From: Saccharum officinarum
Taxonomy: Eukaryota > Streptophyta > Magnoliopsida > Poales > Poaceae
NCBI GenBank assembly: GCA_020631735.1
Contig: CM036201.1
Coordinates: forward strand, 80,452,502 to 80,516,501
DNA length: 64,000 bases
Direction of reading: 5' to 3'
Made by a program: the position numbers and the translations under genes. Each line of letters begins with the position of its first letter. The stretch's first letter is position 1. Shown here in pieces: positions 47,801 through 58,094 of this stretch. Below the pieces are notes generated by a model that saw only the letters and a list, made by a program, of their open reading frames with translations, did not search any database and had not been told where the DNA came from.

Positions 47801-48780
47801 CCACCTTGTGATCATCAAGCTCATCACAACCATAGCCTCTAATCTTTCCAACCAAGGTCATCAACCTATCAAACATCTCTTGTGGCCCTTCTCCATCAAC
47901 AATCACAAACCTATTTAGCTTTGCCATCAACAAATCAATCTTTGCTCTTCTTACTTTTGTCAACCCCTTCATGTGCAAGATGCAAAGTATCCCAAATTTG
48001 CTTTGCAACATCAACATTCATCACTCTATTGTACTCATTTCCATCCAAGACACTAAGAAGAATGCTTGTGGCTTGGCCATTAAGATGTACATCTATTAAC
48101 TCTTCATTTGTCGATTCTTTAGGATCTTCTGGTGGCTCAAATCCACTGCACGCAATCTCCCAAAGACTGGGGTGAAGACCAATAAGATAAGCCCTCATCA
48201 AGTGCTCTCACTTAGCAAAGTTAGTCCCATCGAAATGAGGTAACTTACTCGTGGGTACGTTGATGAAAGACTTGCTATCACGGTTAGTCAAATAAGAATA
48301 GTTAAAGGATATGACTGCATATTTCTTCTTGTTGATGCAGCTGCTCTTATCCTTGTTCTTCTTCTTCTTCTTGTCACCCTTGGAGACATGATATGATACA
48401 TCATCATCACCATTGTCGGAACTACTTGATAGCTCACTTGATGATGCATCATATGCCTTGACTTCTTCTTTCTTTTTCCTAGCCGCCCTTCTCTTCTTTC
48501 GGTCTTCTCGGATGCATCTTCTATCTTCTTTTCTCTTTAGCTTTTCATCGAGCTTTCGTTGCTCTTCCTTCTTTTCTCTTTCTTCTCTTCTTACGGTTTT
48601 GGCATCTCTCCTCTCTTTTCTTTCTTGCTTCCTCTCCCCATTGGTTGTCTTGATGGGAGAGAGAGAGAGAAGCATTGCTTGTTGCCAAGGCAGAGAGCTT
48701 GCTGCTGCTGTGTTCACCTCATGCACACTGACTGTGTCTGGATCGACGCGAGTACCTCTCGAACCTCCTCTAGATTCCAT
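44876..48780 (-). pseudogene. Sirevirus-like copia E: gag, protease, integrase (truncated by A)
   Basis: Read on the minus strand from the ATG at 48780 (MESRGGSRGTRVDPD). A lysine/arginine-rich gag N-terminus leads into LPHFDGTNFAK, then a nonsense codon (TGG to TGA, 48208). The gag core FDRLMTLVGKIRGYG, the zinc knuckle CFNCGSTEHLIAKC (about 47325) and a charged coiled coil (46554-47036) follow. Then come protease WMLDSGCTNHMT and integrase HHCC (HHRLAYVGMRN to CRACQARKQ). The integrase core runs to NGVVDRKNRTLID at 44876 and stops where A's LTR begins. The catalytic E of NGVVERKN is D here. Frameshifts lie near 47940, 47415 and 45080. RT, RNase H and the other LTR are not in the window. Confidence 0.9.
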
Positions 48781-48813
48781 ACTTCACGCGGTGAAGCGTA
48801 TACGAAGCAACCT

Positions 48814-48826
48814 GGCTCTGATACCA
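48814..48826 (-). promoter_or_regulatory. primer-binding site of copia E
   Basis: The minus strand reads TGGTATCAGAGCC, an exact initiator methionine tRNA primer site, two bases from the LTR end. Confidence 0.92.
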
Positions 48827-48828
48827 CT

Positions 48829-49982
48829 TGTAGGATCTTTGGTAAGCCTAGAAGTGCCTATAGGGGGGGTGAATAGGCCTGTAAAAAATTAGCTCCAAAT
48901 TTGGTTAGAACTAAGGGTGGTACTGCTGGCCTGCGCAGGGAAATTTCAACACAATTTGAAATACAGCAATGGAAACTTAGATCAGGTGAAATTCCTAGCT
49001 TTTTGCAGTAGAGTTTGTCATAATATAACATCTAGAACCTACAGGACAAGCTCCACCGAGTAGATCAACCACAAACCCTAGAATTACAACCTCAACAACT
49101 AATATGCGAGAAAGTAAACAAGACACGGTGATTTATCTCGTGGTTTGGCTCGCCACCAAGTCTTGCCTACTCCACGTTGTTGAGGTTGGCCACAAATGGC
49201 TAGGGCTTGCCACCAAGGCTTGCCTTTCCCTCATTCTCAAATCAAGAGAGTGAACTCTTGAAGTGAGGGTGATTTCTTAGCTGCACAAGATGGTTACAAA
49301 CCTCCCAAGGCTGCCATACGAGTTGGCAAGCTCAAGGGTGACACCTAGCCAGCTAGGAGCAAAGCTCCAAGAGTAATAAACTTAAGGACGCCAGCCAAAC
49401 GTGAACCAAATGCTCTTTTGACTTTGGGAATCAATGGATCTGCTCTCCAATCGAAGTTTGCTGCCTTTTCTCTCAAGTTTTGATGGTGGAAATCAAGGAT
49501 TGTCTTGGAAGCTTGAGGAGCAACAATGGAGGAGAGAGAGATGAACTCTGGTCTATTTCTGGTCGAACTAAACCATTTGGGAAGAAGAGGTGACCGTTGG
49601 AGGTCAGGTCAATGGGTATTTATACCCCTTGGGGCCCAACGGTCGGTTATGAGCGGCATTGCCGCCCTTACCAAAACAACAAGGATAGGCAACAGAAAGC
49701 ATGGCTGTTTTGGCTAGGGTGTGAGGATGTTCTAGTCAGGATATGAGCACTTAGTTCACAATTTGACAGAAGTCATTGAGTCTCCCTGGATAGTACGGCT
49801 TTCCTATACTCAAATTCATAGTATCAACAAATTTAAACCTCCTTTGAGCTGGGAACCATCACCATTTATAGTTGGGGGCTCCTCCATCACATGAATCATC
49901 CTCCTTTCATCATTCCCTACTTACCATCTCGATAAATTTCATTAGACCTCTAATTTGGTGGTCATCAATGCCAAAACCCACA
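48829..49982 (-). repeat. 5' LTR of copia E (about 1154 bp)
   Basis: In sense orientation it starts TGTGGGTTTTGGCATTGATG and ends AGATCCTACA next to the primer site. TATAAATA lies on the minus strand at 49624-49617. A GAGCGGCATTGCCGCC inverted repeat lies at about 49651, and related ACTGCCGCCC units recur inside E at 46170-46205. The outer boundary is inferred from the TG...CA ends, since no partner LTR is in the window. Confidence 0.78.
49617..49624 (-). promoter_or_regulatory. TATA box of copia E LTR
   Basis: TATAAATA on the minus strand in a GGGGTATAAATACCC context, in the transcription sense of E. Confidence 0.65.
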
Positions 49983-50560
49983 TAGGGCTTGATTGCACTT
50001 ACAACTATGGACCGCTTGCTTCCTCACTGGGTCTACATGAACTGGGTGTGTGGAAGGAAGGGAAGAGGAGGTAGAGGGCTGTTGTGGCAGACACGTGGGC
50101 CATCCTTGGCTCCACCCGTCTTAACGGGTGCGACGCCATTTGGCTTAGGGCCACAAGGCAGAGGAAGAGAGGGGAATGGAGGGTGACGGGGATGGCACGG
50201 CGGCGGCCCGACACGGGTCCAAAAAGTGAAGCCTTCACCGGAAAGAGGCCTATTAACATTTAGGACCATATTTTCTTTTGTGAACAAGGCCCATATATTT
50301 TATCTAAAAAAGGAAAAAGTTCACATTACCTCTCTTAACTTTTGCAAAAGTTTGTTTTTCCTCCCTGAACTCTAAAATCAGGTAAACCACCTCCTAAACT
50401 TTTAAAAACATTTGTTTTACCTCCCTGACCAGTTATAAAGCCATCCTTGGCTCCACCTGTCTTAACGTATGCGACACTGTTTGGCTTAGGCCCACAAGGC
50501 AGAGGAAGAGAGGGGAATGGAGGGTGACGGGGACGGCTTGGCGGCGGGCTAGCATGGGGA
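49983..50560. other. unassigned region with a 98-bp direct repeat
   Basis: A GC-rich 98-base unit at 50099-50196 recurs at 50440-50537 with about 10 percent change. Between them are AT-rich imperfect repeats of the type AACTTTTGCAAAAGTTTG and CTCCCTGA. No coding frame is convincing. It probably belongs to an LTR or a small transposon that I cannot name. Confidence 0.4.
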
Positions 50561-52105
50561 AACGGAGTAGGGGCATGGGGCTTCACCGGAGATGGTAGTG
50601 TCGGTGATGTTGGTGCTCGGAGTGCTCCTTCGACTATTCACCGGTGTCCCGGAGGTCAACCCGCAGAGGTTGGGGAAATCCCCGACGACGGCAAGTGCCC
50701 GGAGCGACAACGGTGGCTCGCTGGAGTAGCGGCGGCGGTGCGGTGATGGGCTTAGACTCATGTAGAGCGTTTTAGTGGGCAAGGGGAGATGGCATGGGCT
50801 TGCATTGCACTACTGAGTGCTTGGTGGGGTTGCTAGGCTTAGTTATACCTTGCTGGTGGACTTGGCATGGCAGCTCGGTGGCAGGTTGCGCTCGGGGGCA
50901 CGGTAGCCTAGGGCGGTGGAGCGGGCTAGAAGTGGTGGGTTGGGTGGCAGCAAAGGCAAGGGGCATGCTAGCAAAACCTATAGATCTAAGGCGCACTAGA
51001 GAGGGAGAGCTCGGAGCTCGCACCCATGGTGATCGCGGTGAGCTGGATTGGAGAAAATCACCCTAGAGCTTGGAAAGGGGAAGAAGGAGGGGGAGAATAG
51101 GGAGATGGTGCGTTTTGCGCCAAGGCGGAGCTGGTGGCGCTGCTGGTTGTGGCGGAGGGGCTCTCGCCGGGCCTATAAATAGGCTGGCGAGGTCGGTTCA
51201 CTGGAGAAAATATCTTCGGCACGTGGTGCCTATGTTGTACGGTTGCGGCAAGGTGTCAATGGAGTTTGCGGAGGGGATAAGGTCGGTCAGGAAGGGGACA
51301 AGGGAGAGAGGCGGTAACGGCAAGCCCAAGGTGACAGAGCCTCGACGGCGCGAGTGACACGGTACTTGCATCGACGTCATGAGGTAGATGATGGCACTGA
51401 CGAGTGGGAACGTGGAGTCAGCGAGCGAGAAGGAGGAGAGGGAGTGGGCACGGCGGTGGCTGGGCTGGGCTAGAGAGAGGGGAGAAGGGACAGGCTACTC
51501 CTGTGCTGGCCTAACTGGAGACAGAGGGAAGGAGGGGAAGAGAGGGCATGCGCGCGGGTTGGGCCTGTGGCGGCCCAAGCGGGGAAGGGAGAGAGGGGAA
51601 GTCAATGGGCCATGGGCAGGCCAGGAGGGAGAGGGGAGAGAAAATGAGCCTGGGTTGCTTTTCCATTTTCCCAAATCCTTTTCTCTTTCCTAGAAATTCA
51701 AGCTAGGGTTTTTTATTGGATTTGAATTGGATTTCAAGGTGGATTTGGAATGTGGTGGTCTTGGCAAATCAGGTGGAAGGTCAAGGAGAGTATTTGGGTG
51801 AAGAATGTCAAGGGTAAAATATCGAGGAGGATTATTTGATGCCAAAATAAATTCTAGGGCACACACATGAAATCTCCCATGCAATCATTCAAACAATTCA
51901 AACAATCAAGCGAGCACTTTATCACTCTAGCATTTCAACCTAAATGCATATGTTGGATTTTGATGCAAGGGTCTTGGAAAACATTTTCTTTTAAAAATAG
52001 TTTGTGCAGAAAATAAACTAAGCAAGTTTGAATTTGTTGGAAAGTTTTAAAATGTTCAAATTTTCAGTGGATTTTATCATGATGCAAAAAAACACGGGTG
52101 TTACA
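50561..52105 (-). repeat. partial or solo LTR of another TGTAACACC gypsy (F)
   Basis: On the minus strand it starts TGTAACACCCGTG at 52105, with an AT-rich beginning, a GC-rich middle and TATTTATA at 51181-51174. A pyrimidine-rich leader-like stretch follows. The layout copies that of LTRs A and B. The inner end is not defined and no flanking duplication was found. ORFs in the GC-rich part occur on both strands and are not called. Confidence 0.55.
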
Positions 52106-52880
52106 CCAAGAATTTTATCTAAAACCTTGTTTGAAATGCAGGAATAAAAAAATGTAAATATAGAATGTCCTGACATCTTACTATTGTCTAAAGAACACAG
52201 AAATATGTAAGACTGAACGTTTGGATACAATGTAGAAACTTTACATGGGATTCAATCTCTTGGTAGAATTCGTCTAACTAAAATTCCTATGAACTAAAAA
52301 ATTCCATAGAAAAAATTATAGAATGTATGCGGGAATTTAAAGTTTTGAATCATATACTGAGGAAGGGCGCTTAAAGCTTTTATTTCCATGGTAGAAATAT
52401 TCCACACTTGCATTGTGTATGAACAAAAAAAGCATATACACAGGTCCACAACAATTCCAATAATTAAATGAGAGCATGTTCATTGCATGTCTTAGACAAT
52501 TTAAATATTCTACATTGTAATACATATCTAGTGAAAAATACATAATTGGTGCCAAGCTAAACCCATCTGCCTTGCTCGATGATCAACCTAGAAATAAAGG
52601 CATGTGAGATGTCTCAAACATGTTGTCTTCACCATTATTTCTCTAGCTAATTCAGATACCTCAATCGCATGTAGATTTTCTATTTATTTTGCATATTTTA
52701 GGGAACTGCATGACAGTGGGGTGTATCCTAAGTACATATACTTTAAAAGTATAGAATAAATACGAAACCCTTCTCAGGATAAGAAAGGAAGACATTATAA
52801 GGTAATCATTAGCTGCATAGTTGAATCACCTTAGAGCATCTCCAAGAGTTCCCGAAATAATCTCCGAATCCAAGGTGACG
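52106..52880. other. AT-rich intergenic DNA, no gene seen
   Basis: Only short broken frames occur. GAGCATCTCCAAGAG at 52833 resembles the end of small DNA transposons common in grasses, but I found no partner end. Confidence 0.5.
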
Positions 52881-52889
52881 CTGTGGCAT

Positions 52890-53187
52890 ACCATATATAG
52901 TTACCCGATGCATGTGGTCCATGCGTCTTAGTTGAAGCAGCATATCCCTCCTTCGGTGCAGATGGAAGATGATATCACTTTGGTTTCAGATAATCCTTCC
53001 ACGATTGTCAGTCCATCCATTTTCTGGCTTCACGTTTGGTGTAGAAGGGACTTATTCACTGTCACAAATTTTGGTGTAGTGGTCTGATCACTCACCAACC
53101 ATGACGACGTGGGAGGAAGCATGATCTCTAGCGGCGATTTCCATCTAGTGCTGCTTGGGGACAAGCAGCTTTTCGAGGGAGGGGTAA
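52890..53187 (+). pseudogene. Reina-like gypsy pol C-terminus remnant
   Basis: Read across frames, the strand gives PMHVVHAS-stop-LKQHIPP, a decayed form of the common FHVSQLKKHIPP end of integrase. A chromodomain-like WSDHSPTMTTWEEA follows at about 53083. A purine tract GAGGGAGGGGTAA leads straight into an LTR. It is broken by stops and shifts; the upstream part is missing. Confidence 0.6.
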
Positions 53188-53503
53188 TGTTAAGGCCATG
53201 GAGGAGAAGGCAAGAAGGATCAGGAGTACTATTGCGCGTTTGGTAATAGAGCAAACGTCCTCGGTCAAGGTGGGGTAATGGTGACAGCTAAGCCATAGTG
53301 GTGTGATGTGGCGGTGAGTTAACTGCCGTTATGGTAGGAATCAGGTTGGTATATAATGCCTAAGGTTGTTGTGTCTTGTAGCGAAGAACTAAAACTCTAA
53401 AACCTCAATGAAATCTGTCTGTGTTCTTTGTCCCCAATTTTGCTTCTCTCCCTAAATCTCCAATTCTGAAGCTATGTGTCCTATTCCTAGCGAAACCATG
53501 ACA
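53188..53503 (+). repeat. short 3' LTR (316 bp) of the Reina-like remnant
   Basis: TGTTAAGGCC to CCATGACA, directly after a purine tract, with TATATAA at about 53350 and a pyrimidine-rich end. The short LTR suits the Reina clade. No partner LTR was found. Confidence 0.55.
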
Positions 53504-53810
53504 GGAGGCTAGGAAGCCCAATGGACGTCAGTCCAGGTTTAAAATCAGATGTCTTCTGGTGGAGCAAGGAATTTAATTACAAATATATGGGGATCAATAG
53601 AAGGTAATGGAGGTTCATGTGGCTTCACCAAATTGCACATAAATATGTTAGTGTAGGTATAGATATAGATAGATACAGATTATGTGGTGGTTTGTCAAAA
53701 AGATGTTAAAAGAGAAAAGAAATGAAAAAGAAAAGGGAAAAATGCTGGTATGAACTTTTATTTAGTGGCCCATCTAAAAGCCGTTAATTCAGCCCAAACC
53801 CACATCTCGC
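53504..53810. other. AT-rich upstream region of the chimeric gene, nothing clear
   Basis: AGATA-type low-complexity sequence (53658-53690) and A-rich DNA. No coding frame. By position it could hold the promoter of the following transcription unit, but I see no convincing TATA site. Confidence 0.4.
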
Positions 53811-53819
53811 CACACCCAT

Positions 53820-54235
53820 AGGTTTCTTTACCCTAACACTACGCCAGGCATATAGCCTCACATCCGCCGCCGTTTCTTCATCTCATCGCAGCGCCGGCGC
53901 TCCATCTTCTGCTCCCTCCCCCACTCGCGCTCGACACGCAGGCGACGGGGCGGTGCTCAGGCTCGGGCTCTCAGCGACGGCGGGGCAGTCCCAGGCTTGA
54001 CGGCAGTGTCAGCGGCTCCCCCTCCCACCTCTTGCCCTCGCCTCCGTCCTCCGCACACCGGCCGGCGACCCTGCATACACACCTTCCTCTCCCCTACTGC
54101 CTCCGCTGGACCATCGACGGCGCCCGGCCCCTGTGGCTGCGCTGCGCGCCACGCGCCGCGCGCTAATGGTGGGCAGCGGGAGCCAGCAGCCGCTGCTCCA
54201 CCAAGGCAGTCGCGCCGCTTTGGGAGCGCTTATGC
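53820..54235 (+). other. GC-rich leader-like block
   Basis: CpG-rich sequence with pyrimidine-rich runs (CCGCCGCCGTTTCTTC and similar), as in 5' leaders of grass genes. The frame at 53997-54299 is proline/alanine-rich and runs into a transposon, so it is not called as protein. It is likely the first, untranslated exon of the gene whose exons begin at 55293. Confidence 0.4.
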
Positions 54236-54903
54236 ATGGGCGAAGCTAGACCTTGGTGCGCCCTGGTGCACCATTTTAACACAAAATTTTCTCAAGTAAT
54301 TTGACAAATTGTACGAAATTTTTGTCGTTTTCATGTCTAATTTTGGATTTTCCTCTAATGTCATGTACAAGATTAAAAAAATCACCAAATTTTAGTCTAA
54401 TTAATCCAGAATAAAAATTTTACCAATTTTCTCAATAACCACAAGACCATTTGCACTAAAGCATTATTATATGGCTAGTCAAGAATGTGCTACCCTTGGC
54501 ATTGATGGCTACCCAAGGGCGATGGCATGGTGGCCAAGACGATCAGCGACCGTGTGATGGGAAAGCACGAGTAGGAATGCGATAGACAAGCAAGAAGCCA
54601 GAGAAGGGTCATTGAGGTATGGCCGTGGTGAAATCTCGGCTGCGAGGCAATGTGCGTGGAAGAACAGACTTTTGCATATGTAGAGATCTTACTTGATGGG
54701 CTGCACATTGCTCGTTAATGGGCTAGCTATGGCCTTTAGCTGTTGCATACAACTGCCTTGCCGGTCGAGTTGCGAGCATCCCTGGTGCACAATTATGAGC
54801 CAAGGGAGTGCACAAGAAGAGAAAAGTTGCTAGTAGTAATAGGAAATTATTTTTTACCCTCGTGTCAGTGCACCAGGCTAGCCCTACGTGGCTTCGCCCC
54901 TAC
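54236..54903. mobile_element. non-autonomous hAT-like element (668 bp)
   Basis: It is flanked by a perfect 8-bp duplication, GCTTATGC (54228-54235 and 54904-54911). The ends are imperfect inverted repeats: GGGCGAAGCTAG...CCTGGTGCACC on the left against GTAGGGGCGAAGCCACG...CCTGGTGCACTG on the right strand. The 8-bp target size and the GGGGCGAAGCC type of end suit hAT. No transposase frame was seen. Confidence 0.75.
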
Positions 54904-54941
54904 GCTTATGCCCCATAGCTTAGCGCTACCCGTCCGCTTAG

Positions 54942-54961
54942 CGCTTCAGCGCGCTGAAGCG
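54942..54961. repeat. 20-bp perfect palindrome
   Basis: CGCTTCAGCGCGCTGAAGCG is fully self-complementary. It lies in a stretch dense in AGCGCT/GCTTAG units next to the hAT-like insertion. Confidence 0.8.
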
Positions 54962-55292
54962 TGCGCTTAGTGCCGCTTTTTGGATCCCTGCATTTCATAT
55001 ATCCAAACCCCTGTTCTCAATTTCTATCACATCCATTGTTGGTTTTCTTGATGTTTTGGTCTGGATGAGATACTATCATCCTTGATGTGCCAATGGTTCG
55101 TTTTGGTCCACCTGGTAGACAGAGTTGAGAGACTAGCCTTGAATGAAGGTGCTAAAAATAAGAACCTAGGAAACTCTGCGTGAAAGTGTATAGGAACCTT
55201 TCAATGCTAGTTTGCTAAAGATGGGAACTTTGGGTGCTTTAGAACATATTCTGCCATTTATTTTTCTTGTCTCTGAACTATTGTCTTGCAAG

Positions 55293-56001
55293 CAGCCTCC
55301 TAGCTATGGACCCACCCATTATGTTGTCTAGCGCTCCACCGCGTTATGCGCTGCCACCCAATGTTATTGAGGTAAATCGCCCCTCCCTCCTCTCTCATTC
55401 TTCGTTTGTCATGTTTGCCATCATCTGATATGCAATTGACTTTTAATGCTAAGGTTGATTCTACGTCTTCTGACTGGAAAGAGTACCGCACTAGTGATGG
55501 ATCATAGTTAGTTGTCCTTACATTATTTATTAGTCACTCGATTATTTAGTTCCTTTTTTTGCTGGCTCATTCTTTACCCCATTGTTTAGTTGTTACTTGA
55601 ATAGCAAGACCCAGATCTCAAGTTGGGAGAAGCCAGTTGAGTTGATGGATCCTTTAGAGGTTAGCCAACTAATGTAGGCATGTTTTGGTTAATTTAGTTG
55701 AGTTGCATGTACAATTGATCAAAATGGTATTCTTAGTTCCCTAAGGATTATGTGCATCTTTGCTAATTTAATTTGGTTTGGTGTTTTAATAGAGGGCTGA
55801 TGCCTTGACCTCATGGAAAGAATTTTGCACACCATTTGGTGAGAGGTGTGTTTGCTTTAGAAATATTTTTTTATAACATTATATGTCATCTTGTTAAAGA
55901 TTCATTCATCCAATTTAGTAATCTGACTTTTTGCTCGTTATAGGTACTATTACAACAAAATGACAAAGGAATATGTGTGGGATATTCCTGATGAGCTAAA
56001 G
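55293..56001 (+). CDS. PRP40-like WW-domain exons (5' half of chimeric gene)
   Basis: Five exon-like blocks: 55293-55371 (with ATG at 55306, PPRYALPPN), 55454-55503 (SDWKEYRTSDG), 55590-55659 (SKTQISSWEKPVELMDPLE), 55793-55845 (RADALTSWKEFCTPFGE) and 55944-56001 (YYYNKMTKEYVWDIPDELK). They match the tandem WW domains of plant PRP40-type splicing factors, which bind proline-rich proteins of the spliceosome. WW2 is complete, with both tryptophans and the proline. WW1 is damaged: the second block lacks its donor and reads TAG, and the YYYN strand reads CYLN. Splice sites of the last three blocks are consensus. A start at the Met in PVELMDPLE would skip the damage. No FF domains follow. Confidence 0.68.
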
Positions 56002-56057
56002 GTTTTCTTCTCTCTTTTCATGTGACCTACATTTTTCCAAAAAAACAAATGACAATC

Positions 56058-56315
56058 ACTTAACAAAATCTTGATGTTGACATCCTTTATGTAAGTAATG
56101 TTTAACTATGACAATATGGATGAATATGACAGTTAATTTCTTTCCGTAGTCGAAAATATGATTATAAACTTGGAAACATATGCCACACTTAACAAAATCT
56201 TGATGTTGACATCCTTTGTGCAAGTAATGTTTAACTATGACAATATGGATGAATACTACAGTTAATTTCTTAGTTTAGAATATGATTATAAAATTGGAAA
56301 CATATGCCACTTTCA
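56058..56315 (+). repeat. 129-bp tandem duplication in intron
   Basis: ACTTAACAAAATCTTGATG at 56058 recurs at 56187, and the copies stay alike through GGAAACATATGCCAC. Further degenerate traces (GACAATATG, AATTTCTTTC) occur to about 56620. Confidence 0.75.
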
Positions 56316-56916
56316 TTGTTTCATGAACGCCCATTCCAGGTGCTACATGTCATGGTCCTTTACTCCGGTGTTGTTTCTTTTTTAGCTTGACAAACACTTC
56401 TTGTAGAACTTACTGTCCTCTACCCACTAGTAACTAATGCTATTTTTAATTCTTATGTTTTCTTATTAGCTTTCATCTAAGTATTTCTAGTTACAAAATC
56501 TTCATTATAACTGTAGCTATATGTTAGACTATTTGACAATATGTATGAGTACAATTAATTTCTTTCTGCAATTTAGAATATTAATATTTGCAAATGTATG
56601 TTCATACCATTGTTAGACTGTATGGCAATATGAATCATGTTGCACATCATGATCTGAAGTATAAATATTTTATGTTATTTTTCCTATTCCTCTTCTCCAA
56701 TCTCCACTAGACCATTGTTCATGAGTTGTTTTTTTTCTGTGCCTGACAAACACTATATGTAGAGCTTATTGTCCTTAATCTATTACTACTTAATGCTATT
56801 TTTTCAAAGTCACATGTGTTTTTATTGCCTTATTGTTGAGATATTTTCTCCTCTTCCTATGCGTGCTTAATGCATGCCTTTTGCATAACGGGCTTCATGC
56901 CTGGGGATTAACCCGG

Positions 56917-57885
56917 CAAGGTTATTAAGGTGTCGCCTAGTTGTCTGAGCGGTTTTTCAAATGTGGCGTCGTGGTCTCCGCGTCCTCCTCGCATATGGCG
57001 TCGCCTCACGGCAAAATGCATCGCCTAGTTGTCGGTTTGCATGAGTCAGATGTTGCGGGACCGAAAAGGAGTGGGAAAGAGCGGTGGTGTAGGAAAGAGC
57101 GGCGCCATTCGCACGCGTGGGGAAAGAGCGGCACGATCGCGCGCGGGAAAAAGAAGTTGTTGCACGCATACACCTCCTGCCAAAGGCTCTGCATCTAGCC
57201 TCGCGTCAGTTGAGAGAGGGAGAGGGAAGAGGGCGGTGCACCTAAAATCCGGCGGCGGCGCAGGCGCCGGTGACTGCCCTACGCGACTCGTGACCCGTCC
57301 GCGCGACTCCATCCCACTCTGTGTGAGTCCGCCCCATTCATGACCGACTCCCACTCCGTCTGCCATGAGCCACGACCGACTCCTGCCCCATCCGCGACCA
57401 CAACTCTGCAGATATGTCATCTTTCCTCTGTGGCTCTGCTCTTCCTCCCCATCCTTCCTCTACTCTTCCCCCTGTCGTTCCCATGCTCTACTCCTTCCTG
57501 TACTCCTCTGCTCTGCTTTGCTTTCTCTGCTCTACTATGCTCTGCTCCTTTCTCCTATTTATTCTTTTATATGTTTAGTTTGATAGTTGTAATGGATAGC
57601 TCACAGGTGACCTCCTTTCTGCTACAATTGATGTGAATAATTAATAAGTGCTTGTCTATCTTATGTCTGAACTTTGTTGCATAAGAGATGGTTAATTTAT
57701 TGATTTTTGTCATTATTATATGTGCCTCTGAATTGGCAGCAAAAAGGTATGTATCGTGTATGTTTGTGCCTTCCATAGGAAGGTTAGGGTATGCGTATGG
57801 CATTGTGTCGCCGCACGCCTAATTCGCCTAGGCGTCTGGAAAGGGGTGGGTCACTGCACCTCGCCTTACCGCCTTAATAACCTTG
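56917..57885. mobile_element. non-autonomous hAT-like element (969 bp)
   Basis: The ends are perfect 14-bp inverted repeats, CAAGGTTATTAAGG and CCTTAATAACCTTG. Flanks TAACCCGG and TAACCTAG are an imperfect 8-bp duplication (6 of 8). Near both ends there are further GTCGCC/GGCGA inverted motifs. The middle is GC-rich with no transposase. It sits in the intron between the WW exons and the HSP90-like exons. Confidence 0.72.
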
Positions 57886-58094
57886 TAACCTAGCATGTTG
57901 TCGCCTGTGCGCCCCCTACCCCCCCAAACACCACCGCCACACACACATCAAGATAGATGCGTAGTGATCCACTTTCACTTATTCGTACTTTTGATTAATC
58001 TTTCTTACAAAATCTCCAACTATAACTACAGTCATATGCTCTTGTTTTCTGGTTAAAGGCGTGCCTAAAATTGCACATATTATCTTTTTTTAAG

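Noticed and set aside
50772..51693. Arg/Gly-rich or Pro-rich genes in the GC-rich part of LTR F
   Set aside because: Frames are open on both strands at once, as expected from base composition.
53997..54299. Proline/alanine-rich protein of 100 residues
   Set aside because: It runs across the boundary of the hAT-like element and lacks any recognisable motif.
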